Below, in pieces: positions 59,901 through 64,000 of a stretch of DNA of 64,000 nt. This stretch comes from Hofstenia miamia. Its lineage: Eukaryota > Xenacoelomorpha > Acoela > Hofsteniidae. The notes under the pieces are model-generated. The model had not been told where the DNA came from. It saw nothing but the letters and a program-made list of their open reading frames with translations, and searched no databases. Each line of letters starts with the position of its first letter. Position 1 is the first letter of the stretch. Made by a program: the position numbers and the translations under genes. Where the stretch lies: the NCBI GenBank assembly GCA_900660155.1, contig CABFPE010000039.1:1-64000 (forward strand). The letters are read 5' to 3'.

Positions 59901-62591
59901 ATGGAAAGTTTGGAAAATAATTCTTTGGTTTCGTCCATTCGTACTTTCATAACCGATTTTCTACCACAAAAACCGTAAAACTTGTGTTTTGTTTACGCCT
60001 ATGCAACTAAAAATGAATTTTGATAAGTTTATCATAATTCAATGTTTGCTACTAGATGTATTTTCAGTAACATTTTACTACCTTGAGTTGGGCCGTTCTA
60101 AGAGCAAAAAAGCATTGTTGTAAACTTTTAAAACGTTTTTATGTAAAAAAAATACAGTTTTGCCAACCCTGGACATTATTGAATTCTCTGTGAATTTCGA
60201 TTGAAAAAACACGATGAGACTTTTTTGCCCAAGCTGTTCTTGAATGGTGCATTCCGAACCTCTTTTGTCATTATTTGTATTTCAAATAAATGTTAATTGC
60301 ATTCTCATTTTTATAAAAAACTAAACAGCAGTAGTGTTATTTTTTAATTTTAAGCTTCCATTCTAAGGATATTACACCTGTCTGCAACTTTTCTGCAGTG
60401 AATTTCCCCATAGCGAGTTTTCGCGTAATCGTTTAAAATAATAATCGATTTAATATTTTTCTCCTACTGTCATTTATTTCATCTAAGCTTCTCTCTTTAA
60501 TTATCTATTCAATGAATCCCATTACTTGTAAATTGAGAACATATTTTATCATTATTCGCGCAAACATCTATTACGTTTGTATTTTTAAGACCTTACTTTA
60601 AAGATTGCGGTCTAAACATTGAAGAAATTTCTTAGGTAGAGTTACCTACCGAACACTTCCCTTGATTCTTACTGAATGGTTTTGCGAGGTGAAGGGGTTT
60701 TGCTTTCTTACTTTTACTTTTCAAATTTCAAGCATATGCTATTTAAAATCTTTAGTTGAAGCTTTTTTTGAATTTGATTTATGCAAAAATGTCATTTTCT
60801 GAAAGGAAAGTGCCATAAATATAGAACACGCTTGCGAAAGAATGTTCTGCGTAAAGTCGTTAGCCCACATTGCTTCCGGTAATTACCCTGCAATTGTTTA
60901 GTGAATTTTATAAATTGGATACATCTGGAATCAATTGTTTTTCGAAAATCTCCCATTTTTAAAAAAATTTCTTTGTGTAAATTGAGATCTATCCCATGTT
61001 CCATTAATTTAAATGACAAATTCTTGGGAAATTATCATAATGTTCTCCCGGTTTGGGATTAGTTGGTCTACATAAAAGGTAATCGATGCTGTTGGGCGAT
61101 GCATTGAACCCTATTTGACGCAGTAATGTATTCAAATGTTTAGTAAAATGAAGAATGTTGACATCTTTATTGATCAATTAATCCTAATAACTTAGAGTTG
61201 TCACTAGTAGTGTAATTGTTGTACATATACATTTAGAAAGTCAAGTAATGTGTGCAAAATGTTTTGTTGGAATTAAATGCTTTTTGAATATGTTTCATAT
61301 TTTTAGAGTGTTGAGATTTCCCATCGATTCGAATCTGATGGTTACGACGCTAATAATTCTCCAATTCACAACACTGGTTCAGACATTGGTGAAAGCGAGT
61401 CACATCACTCTTCACCCCATTCCTTAAAAGTTCGTAGTAGTGATAACGCACTGAAAATCCATCCCGGCTTCCAACCTTCCTGTATCTATATTTTCATAAA
61501 TACTTGTGAGGACCAACCACCACCAGCGATTTCTTGCTTAGTAGCCAGTTCTACACTTGATTTGTGAGTTTTTTTGTATTCCTAAATTTAATACATCCAC
61601 GTAATCCGTTTCAATATGACACTGTCAATTTTGGAATGAGCTAAACCTGAAAAAAAGCTATTCATGTAATGCATCTAAACCAGTGCAACATTATTATAAA
61701 TCTCTATTTTTGAAGTTTTTATATTGTTTGAACATAGTGCGAAGGTAGGAATTGTTGAAAATACAGATTTGTCGGGTAGTAAGTCAAATCCCCCTTTACC
61801 ACGATTAGCGAGGGGAATATACAAGCAGCCTTACACCTGCTCTACTTTCACACTTGTAAATACTTAAACAGCTATTGACAAAATGTACACTGACTAGGCA
61901 CATCAATCTAGCCCTGCTTGCCCTCAATATTTAGGCCATCTCCTCAATGTGTTGGAAACACTCTATTTCCTTGCTGCTAGCAGATGCATGATTCTCCTAA
62001 AAATTTATAACAACGCATAACAAATGTTGTCAATCGTTATTTTATGCTGTATAAATTATAAAATTTTCGTTCAAACTTGTTAAATCTTTTGAATTTTCAA
62101 TGGTGTGTGCACGTTTACCCAATTATATTGGATGTTTTGTAGTAAAAACTTTACCATCGAATATTTTGATAACTCATATTGTTAAGCTGTTGGGAATTAA
62201 TTGAATTTTAATATTAAAGAAAATTTGGTATTTATCGTTACTGCTCAGGGTTTCTGAGAGTTGTATATTTTCATAATAAGGCTCTTCTGATGTTTTATGC
62301 GTTGTAGGGAAATAGTAGCTAAAAATTTTTATTTATTAAACGAGTGTGCAGTTATTGTTCATTTGTGATGCTAATTTTAGAATCGGTGTTGGGCACGTAT
62401 ACGGCATTGCAATTTTAGACCGCGGTAGCAAGCAATGCATTCTCCATCTTTTAACTGCTGATCTTTATTCGGCGTGTGAACCGTTCTCACGCACCTTGCG
62501 TTCTCCTCTCAAGAAGCTGAGTAAGAATCAAGACTCATTTACCTCAGAATCTGTATGCTCCGACGATCTTCCTCGCTCCCCCAACGACGAT
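23846..62591 (+). CDS. STXBP5: Tomosyn (syntaxin-binding protein 5 family), partial, 14 exons
   Basis: Tomosyn is a cytosolic WD40-propeller protein that inhibits vesicle priming by binding syntaxin and SNAP-25 through a C-terminal R-SNARE motif. The 14 exons (listed separately) join in frame into 689 residues. Family landmarks in order are EIVETLGSSNFQLKKTVRHG, LAIGTKNGSIRIFGKPGVD, HIWNIRQKIPA, KFLFVGTERGNVHVINVE, GYQINWNKAIEL, LVVLWDLKLK, DPFIIFSGGLPF, VTVLEMEHHIVDF, YPCFENPYPLDLHESPVTC, LDLIPALYTAGA, TGHADGSLKFWDA, LYKLKTSRFFEK and FSKQETEA. Vertebrate tomosyns have about 1,100-1,190 residues, so roughly 60% is here and the R-SNARE end lies past the window. All introns are GT-AG and nearly all acceptors read TTTAG. 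Introns 1-7 are 39-44 bp; introns 8-13 are 13,638, 11,601, 2,721, 1,043, 6,570 and 817 bp. No internal break was seen. A Tomosyn-2 (STXBP5L) versus -1 distinction is not meaningful in invertebrates. Confidence 0.95.
24025..24122 (+). CDS. STXBP5: Tomosyn exon 2 (residues 47-79)
   Basis: TVRHGFPHLPSALAYDQVQN and LLAIGTKNGSIR: the first propeller blade, highly conserved across tomosyns. Donor GTATGT, phase 2; intron 2 is 39 bp and has the only TTAAG (not TTTAG) acceptor in the gene. Confidence 0.93.
24162..24243 (+). CDS. STXBP5: Tomosyn exon 3 (residues 79-106)
   Basis: Reads IFGKPGVDCHVSHE, then FRLIFLVNE. It corresponds to the vertebrate FGRPGVE....LQFLINE segment. Phase-0 donor GTAACG; intron 3 is 42 bp. 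Confidence 0.93.
24286..24386 (+). CDS. STXBP5: Tomosyn exon 4 (residues 107-140)
   Basis: GGLISICEDNSVHIWNIRQK, then a segment ending TLKFNRER: a WD blade with the HIWN motif. Donor GTAATA, phase 2; intron 4 is 40 bp. Confidence 0.93.
24427..24561 (+). CDS. STXBP5: Tomosyn exon 5 (residues 140-185)
   Basis: Reads SKFLFVGTERGNVHVINVET, then FSVSGYQINWNKAIEL, the family signature 'GTERGNIH(V/I)VN.E.F.LSGY.I.WNKAIEL'. The donor GTATAT is weak but is the only one that keeps the frame (phase 2). Intron 5 is 44 bp. Confidence 0.92.
24606..24753 (+). CDS. STXBP5: Tomosyn exon 6 (residues 185-234)
   Basis: SRKVHPGPVVYLCENPEDEN, then KLLICFETGLVVLWDLKLKD. It contains the LWD end of a WD blade. Phase-0 donor GTATGC; intron 6 is 42 bp. 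Confidence 0.93.
24796..24919 (+). CDS. STXBP5: Tomosyn exon 7 (residues 235-276)
   Basis: AIKSVAWFSDGKQFMCALGD, GSLVTWAVKN and ..NSIVPH. Ends with a split glycine or alanine codon (phase 1) at donor GTATTA. Intron 7 is 41 bp to the first acceptor. The phase-1 end is also compatible with the candidate alternative last exon at 27731. Confidence 0.92.
24961..25042 (+). CDS. STXBP5: Tomosyn exon 8 (residues 276-303), with two possible starts
   Basis: Reads ALTNSFFQGVADPCRPINKL, then ELKSVKSG, matching vertebrate ..PEPCKPI.KVEFK..RSG. A second acceptor (TTTTTTCAAG, ending 24984) would start the exon at 24985 and drop the eight codons ALTNSFFQ while keeping frame and restoring PHG. Donor GTATGT, phase 2, begins the 13.6-kb intron 8. 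Confidence 0.88.
25043..27730. other. Intron 8, first part
   Basis: A+T-rich. It holds a short stretch of TCGAGT words (about 25507-25570), probably a scrap of the GAGTTCGAG MITE family. A short dyad (CATTATGGT-A-ACCATAATG) lies near 26191-26209. The 105-codon frame at 26552-26869 has low-complexity A+T-driven composition and I do not support it as a gene. Confidence 0.4.
27731..27918 (+). CDS. Candidate alternative last exon of tomosyn inside intron 8
   Basis: An acceptor ACTATTTCAG precedes an open frame of about 61 further codons (GQNLPPTISIQVPRIPNPSD, then FPKNVNGILSAYSDSTPNI, then a stretch containing FIDFEADNTN). It ends at TAG 27916-27918, with AATAAA at 27939-27944. The frame requires a phase-1 upstream exon, which exon 7 (phase 1) provides and exon 8 (phase 2) does not. 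Exon 7 joined to it would give a truncated 337-residue form made of the first WD blades plus a new tail, with no SNARE motif. The tail composition is protein-like. It could instead be the last exon of a separate nested gene, or chance. Confidence 0.35.
28031..28238. mobile_element. piggyBac-type MITE, TTAA-flanked (family ACTCTGTCCC)
   Basis: Termini ACTCTGTCCCA(G/A)TTAATAA are inverted over about 20 bp and flanked by TTAA at 28027-28030 and 28239-28242. At 208 bp and without coding sequence it is a classic MITE. TTAA duplication points to piggyBac, but the terminus does not start with CCC, so the superfamily is tentative. Confidence 0.75.
28780..29035. mobile_element. hAT-type MITE with G/C homopolymer blocks, copy 1
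   Basis: It begins around CGCGCGTTTAGGGGGG and ends ..CCAAAACGCGCTACTG, whose inverse CAGTAGCGCGTTTTGG is a hAT-like terminus. The flanks ATAAAATT (28772-28779) and ATAAAATA (29036-29043) match at 7/8. Long G and C runs sit just inside both ends. Other copies are at 46940-47185 and 51003-51086. Confidence 0.75.
29483..29719. mobile_element. piggyBac-type MITE, TTAA-flanked (family CYCTTTCACTGCG)
   Basis: Left CTCTTTCACTGCGAAATT and right, inversely, CCCTTTCACTGCGTTTCAT. TTAA occurs on both sides (29479-29482 and 29720-29723). Near the left end the phrase CTGCGAAATTCGACTT occurs twice (29490 and 29533). The CCC(T)TT terminus and TTAA target are piggyBac hallmarks. 237 bp, non-coding. Confidence 0.85.
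29965..30322. mobile_element. hAT-type MITE with perfect 8-bp TSD (CGAGCCGAGC arrays)
   Basis: The TIR CAGACTTGTCAACGAGC is perfect at both ends. The flanking octamer AAAATCAC (29957-29964 and 30323-30330) is identical. CGAGCCGAGC and its variants are repeated inside both ends, with a 180-bp A+T-rich centre. 358 bp, non-coding. The intact ends and TSD suggest this is one of the most recent insertions in the tomosyn gene. Confidence 0.92.
30331..38680. other. Intron 8, remaining part
   Basis: 8.3 kb of A+T-rich sequence with short AT tracts (about 34118-34148 and 38528-38570). A hairpin at 35022-35045 has 9-bp arms AAACAGGCC/GGCCTGTTT and a 6-nt loop. The overlapping frames at 37052-37337 (one includes LHAWYLLHFLITVALYRW) match nothing I know. 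No gene is supported. Confidence 0.4.
38528..38570. repeat. (TA)n microsatellite near the intron 8 acceptor
   Basis: An imperfect TA tract about 110 bp upstream of exon 9. Confidence 0.9.
38681..38838 (+). CDS. STXBP5: Tomosyn exon 9 (residues 303-356)
   Basis: DPFIIFSGGLPFSDSNRHRP, ITVMRGKSVTVLEMEHHIVD and FICLTQSPFPN, matching EPFI(I/V)LSGGLSYDTVGRRPCLTVMHGK of vertebrates. Phase-1 donor GTAAAG. Intron 9 is 11,601 bp. Confidence 0.93.
38839..43490. other. Intron 9, first part
   Basis: No gene. Two patches rich in GGGACC/GGTCCC words (about 39395-39560 and 41810-42110) resemble the candidate MITE at 7172-7594 and may be decayed relatives; clear termini are lacking. A degenerate threefold repeat with the word CAG(C/T)GGTCA occupies about 42121-42193. 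Confidence 0.4.
43499..43714. mobile_element. piggyBac-like MITE, decayed
   Basis: The left end CCTCTTCAGTGCCAGCAC and the right end, inversely CTTCTTCAGTGCTGAG, form a 15-bp imperfect TIR. TTAA precedes the left end (43495-43498) but is not preserved on the right. About 216 bp with no coding sequence. Structurally like the element at 29483-29719 but a different family. Confidence 0.6.
43880..44142. mobile_element. hAT-type MITE with TTCGAG words, copy 2 (decayed)
   Basis: It starts CAAGGTTTTAGAATC and ends ..TTTGAAGACCCTG, corresponding to the CAGGGTTTTCGAGT terminus of the copy at 22646-22995. Internal words TTCGAGT, AATTCCGAGT and TCAAGTTTTT occur in the same order. It is about 85 bp shorter and more diverged, and its TSD is not readable. 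Confidence 0.65.
44143..46930. other. Intron 9, middle part
   Basis: Mostly featureless. Near 44937 the sequence CAGATGCGGATTTAGGGGGGC looks like a left hAT-type terminus with an internal G run, but no matching right end was found. A short G+C-rich palindromic patch (GGGTTGACCCGGACCGG) lies near 46483. Confidence 0.4.
46940..47185. mobile_element. hAT-type MITE with G/C homopolymer blocks, copy 2
   Basis: Homologous to 28780-29035 over its length (shared GGGGCCAGCTGC, AACACTTAA, AAACAGACGATTGCATTTTGT). The flanking GACACTAAT is identical on both sides (46931-46939 and 47186-47194). 246 bp, non-coding. The TIR is partly eroded on the left. Confidence 0.8.
47808..48579. mobile_element. TIR element, family TAGGCTCCTGC
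   Basis: Left TAGGCTCCTGCAAGTC and right, inversely, TAGGCTCCTGCGAGTC (15 of 16 identical). The words AATCCGAATC(C/T)TA and close variants recur inside both ends (about 47880 and 48550). 772 bp without coding sequence. The immediate flanks do not show a duplicated octamer, so the superfamily is uncertain (hAT-like by terminus). Confidence 0.65.
48580..50439. other. Intron 9, last part
   Basis: A+T-rich, nothing recognised. It ends with the acceptor TCGTTTAG of exon 10. Confidence 0.4.
50440..50660 (+). CDS. STXBP5: Tomosyn exon 10 (residues 356-429)
   Basis: EIQEPHSVMVLLQNDLVVID, YPCFENPYPLDLHESPVTC and SCSLDLIPALYTAGAKSRRH. Closely matches vertebrate YAVVVLLEKDLVLIDL..NGYPIFENPYPLSIHESPVT. 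Phase-0 donor GTAAGA. Intron 10 is 2,721 bp. Confidence 0.95.
51003..51086. mobile_element. hAT-type MITE with G/C blocks, right-end fragment (copy 3)
   Basis: The last ~85 bp of the family seen at 28780-29035 and 46940-47185, ending ..AATCGTGCCTCTG. The inverse, CAGAGGCACGATTAGG, is the best-preserved hAT-like terminus of the family. The left part is missing. Confidence 0.7.
51158..52122. mobile_element. hAT-type element with identical 8-bp TSD (family TAGGGCGA)
   Basis: The TIR is TAGGGCGA at both ends, and the flanking octamer GTTATAAC is identical (51150-51157 and 52123-52130). The octamer is itself a palindrome, which weakens its value as TSD evidence. The word GGTCAA(A/T)(T/A)TTT recurs inside both ends. 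965 bp, no recognisable transposase, and it lies in intron 10. Confidence 0.78.
52131..53381. other. Intron 10, last part
   Basis: A+T-rich, no supported feature. It ends with the ATTTTAG acceptor of exon 11. Confidence 0.4.
53382..53490 (+). CDS. STXBP5: Tomosyn exon 11 (residues 430-466)
   Basis: KWPVCGGDWKLGRADEQETI, then VTGHADGSLKFWDATA, the most recognisable WD blade of tomosyns (EWPI.GG.WG......E..ITGHADGSVKFWDAS). Phase-1 donor GTAATG. Intron 11 is 1,043 bp. Confidence 0.95.
54157..54394 (-). other. Overlapping open frames in intron 11, unidentified
   Basis: A G+C-richer patch is open on both strands. The minus frame runs 54381-54157 and includes ERKKPKKSRLGSTKSLLATV; the plus frame runs 54185-54394. 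The minus reading has a lysine/arginine/serine-rich, protein-like composition. No family is recognised and neither is needed for the tomosyn reading frame. It could be a scrap of a mobile element or chance. Confidence 0.25.
54534..54736 (+). CDS. STXBP5: Tomosyn exon 12 (residues 466-533)
   Basis: VTLQHLYKLKTSRFFEKSHD, EEPFAIQHIDIDPISRQLVI and SSQIIDFKFSKQETEA. Matches ITLQVLYKLKTSKVFEKS and the FSKQE motif of vertebrates. Phase-0 donor GTATAA. Intron 12 is 6,570 bp. Confidence 0.95.
54737..56380. other. Intron 12, first part
   Basis: A+T-rich; no supported feature. Confidence 0.4.
56385..57545 (-). pseudogene. Antisense coding relic inside intron 12, unidentified
   Basis: The minus strand carries a long, broken stretch of protein-like sequence. 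Segments in order from its 5' end are RPKFVLRKCDHKFAVPLLPN, RCWRVNNRKLKKDEIQVYRK, WTDLIFEKFNAWFTFTTTNG, TAVTTKVVKCGARILAASCF, a leucine-rich helical run, AAIRQARQILLEVIGNDKIQ, and then FHVTDNNVVVMVNGKELDTS. The longest uninterrupted piece is 98 codons. No introns are apparent, so it may be a processed copy of a gene or a protein of a mobile element. I do not recognise the family. It is broken and old, and it is opposite in strand to tomosyn. Confidence 0.5.
57546..61306. other. Intron 12, last part
   Basis: Mostly A+T-rich. A G+C-richer patch at 58650-59060 with several CpGs includes the palindrome GACCATGGTC (58699-58708). It could be an old repeat or a regulatory block; nothing more can be said. 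No open frame of interest. Confidence 0.35.
61307..61563 (+). CDS. STXBP5: Tomosyn exon 13 (residues 534-619)
   Basis: SVEISHRFESDGYDANNSPI, a serine/histidine-rich variable loop, then SCIYIFINTCEDQPPPAISC and LVASSTLDL. The end aligns without gap to vertebrate ..WVGGEPPQQITSLAVNSSYGL. Phase-2 donor GTGAGT. The loop is the family's poorly conserved linker between propellers and is a plausible phosphorylation region. Confidence 0.92.
61564..62380. other. Intron 13
   Basis: 817 bp. It contains a possible cryptic exon (61738-61867; see findings) preceded by a CATAG acceptor-like site. Otherwise A+T-rich. Confidence 0.45.
62381..62591 (+). CDS. STXBP5: Tomosyn exon 14 (residues 619-689), last in window
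   Basis: IGVGHVYGIAILDRGSKQCI, LHLLTADLYSA and a serine-rich stretch ending SDDLPRSPNDD. Corresponds to vertebrate VVFGNCNGIAMVDYLQKAVLLNLGTIELY followed by the serine/proline-rich linker (SPRKSR..). Phase-0 donor GTAAGC. The remaining propeller part and the R-SNARE motif must be encoded downstream of the window. Confidence 0.93.
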
Positions 62592-64000
62592 GTAAGCATT
62601 CATTTTAGATACTTCCTCATTTGTAAATTCTTCTGATATAGCAAATAGATATGTAATATTTCAAATTTTGCATATGATACGAAGTCTATCATCAATTTTA
62701 GAAGGTGCGTTGAATTTAAGCCATACCACTCAAATTCTTAGGCATATTGACCTAAAATAAGGCCGGACGCCCACATGTGTAAATTTTTGCGTAGAATTCT
62801 TCAGATGGTTTGTTGTACATAACTATTTTCAAAAAAATTTGTATTTGTCTCAGACATTCTGCATAAAATTAGTCACTTATGCTTCTGGGGCTTATTTTAG
62901 GCAAATACTTGAAATCCTTCTAATAGTATTCAAATATAATTTAATTTCTAATAGACATGTATAAAATTTTAACAGAATTATGGTATAACTTTTATTGAAG
63001 CTAAATTTATTTTTTGAAAATAATTTTTGTACAGCTGTTTTGTTTGTATAAAAAGCTTTCATGAGATTTTTATGAAATATTAAAATAGAAATTTCATAAT
63101 GCGTCTGAAAATTCAATTAATTTCATTAGTACTCAATGGTTGCATAAATATTAAATTATTTCCTTCAAGTGCTTTTCAATTAATTATTAATTTTATTAAA
63201 ATATCATCTTTCTACTGCAGTCTATTATGTCACTACTAAATATTATTTTGTCGAGTTTTATGATTTTTCACACCAGACCCATAAGTGTTCATAAGCCAGG
63301 TGTCAATAATTCAGATAATGCATTTACACCATGATTATTTGGTTTTTACCAATAAAACTTACCGATTGTCGTTTCCACGGTAATACGATATATATGTGAA
63401 AGTGTGTTGATTTAGCGGATTTTTTAATACTGTTTGTAATTTTAACTAAATCGCACTGTAGTGGCTTTTTTCTCTCCCCAACACATGCATTCCAAAATCT
63501 CTATTATCATCTGATTTTAGGTGTTACTGCGGCACAGCGCTATGCTTTTTATAGTTATGGGGTTCTTACTGTCCAATTTAGACGTTACCTGAAAATCTGT
63601 AAACAAGGTTTAATCTCTACAAATCGTATATTTCATAACAATACCTTAGAACTATTTCATTTACAAAGGTAAATGTTAGAATTGATTGAAAAGTGGGTTT
63701 TTCCTATTTGCCATATGAACGGATGTTTTTTTTAAATCGATTTCATATCATCGTTATGCTGATGATAAGACATAAGAGTGTGTGATTTCAAAAAAGTTAA
63801 TGGATTGCTTCTAACCACCACTCACTATCGATTGTCCTGGAATGGGCGTCATTGCTCATGTTGATACCACGCTATTGTCAAAACACATCCGCCATTTCTT
63901 CTAAGATAATATTTGTTAATGCATCATATATTTAAAAGAAAATAATTTTACCGGTTTTGGTAATGTGATTATTTAATGCAATTTTGATTACATCCACCAT
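62592..64000. other. Intron 14, 5' part
   Basis: No further tomosyn exon is visible up to the window end; the expected next landmark (a basic segment like KVKTKSRKFSKM) does not appear in any plus frame. Confidence 0.5.

Noticed and set aside
61738-61857. Extra constitutive tomosyn exon between exons 13 and 14
   Set aside because: Exons 13 and 14 join in frame and align without gap to vertebrate tomosyn, and the donor phase of the extra segment does not fit exon 14. Kept only as a possible alternative exon.
1-64000. tRNA, rRNA, snRNA genes or a CRISPR array
   Set aside because: No cloverleaf-compatible sequence with proper A and B boxes, no rRNA-like block and no regularly spaced direct repeats were seen by eye.

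Overview
The window is A+T-rich animal nuclear DNA with introns, remnants of many transposon families and one recognisable large host gene. The best guess for the organism is a flatworm (Platyhelminthes). The main reason is the shape of that gene: its first seven introns are 39-44 bp each, and the following ones are 13.6, 11.6, 2.7, 1.0, 6.6 and 0.8 kb. Tiny 5' introns followed by huge 3' introns are well known from schistosomes and related worms. The assignment is an inference; another compact-intron invertebrate is possible.

Left part (1-23.8 kb): mostly transposon territory. It holds a P-element/THAP9-type transposase fragment (minus strand), two Penelope-like GIY-YIG fragments, an intronless six-finger C2H2 zinc-finger ORF (2074-2826, the only intact host-like ORF here), and a 1.39-kb hAT-type element with a 0.7-kb Tc1/mariner-type element inside it. 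A 5'-truncated LINE with a nearly open reverse transcriptase follows, framed by a 125-140 bp inverted repeat. Then come a 1.29-kb hAT-type element carrying Penelope debris, antisense coding debris of unknown origin at 12.5-14 kb, an old broken Ty1/copia-type LTR fossil with diverged long direct repeats, and a tRNA-like SINE.

Right part (23.85 kb to the end): the 5' two thirds of a tomosyn (STXBP5 family) gene on the plus strand. Fourteen exons join in frame into 689 residues covering most of the WD40 propellers. The C-terminal part with the R-SNARE motif must lie beyond the window. The large introns collect small non-autonomous DNA transposons. Several have terminal inverted repeats and target-site duplications readable by eye (hAT-type 8 bp, piggyBac-type TTAA). 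Intron 8 also holds a candidate alternative last exon (27731-27918), which has a splice acceptor, an open frame matching the phase of exon 7, a stop codon and an AATAAA signal.

I found no operon-like, CRISPR, prophage or toxin system, no convincing tRNA or rRNA gene, and nothing I would call a wholly new biological system. The points most worth checking are the possible truncated tomosyn isoform, the start codon covered by an overlapping upstream ORF, the 8-codon alternative acceptor at exon 8, and the set of small transposons with arrays of short GC-rich words near their ends.
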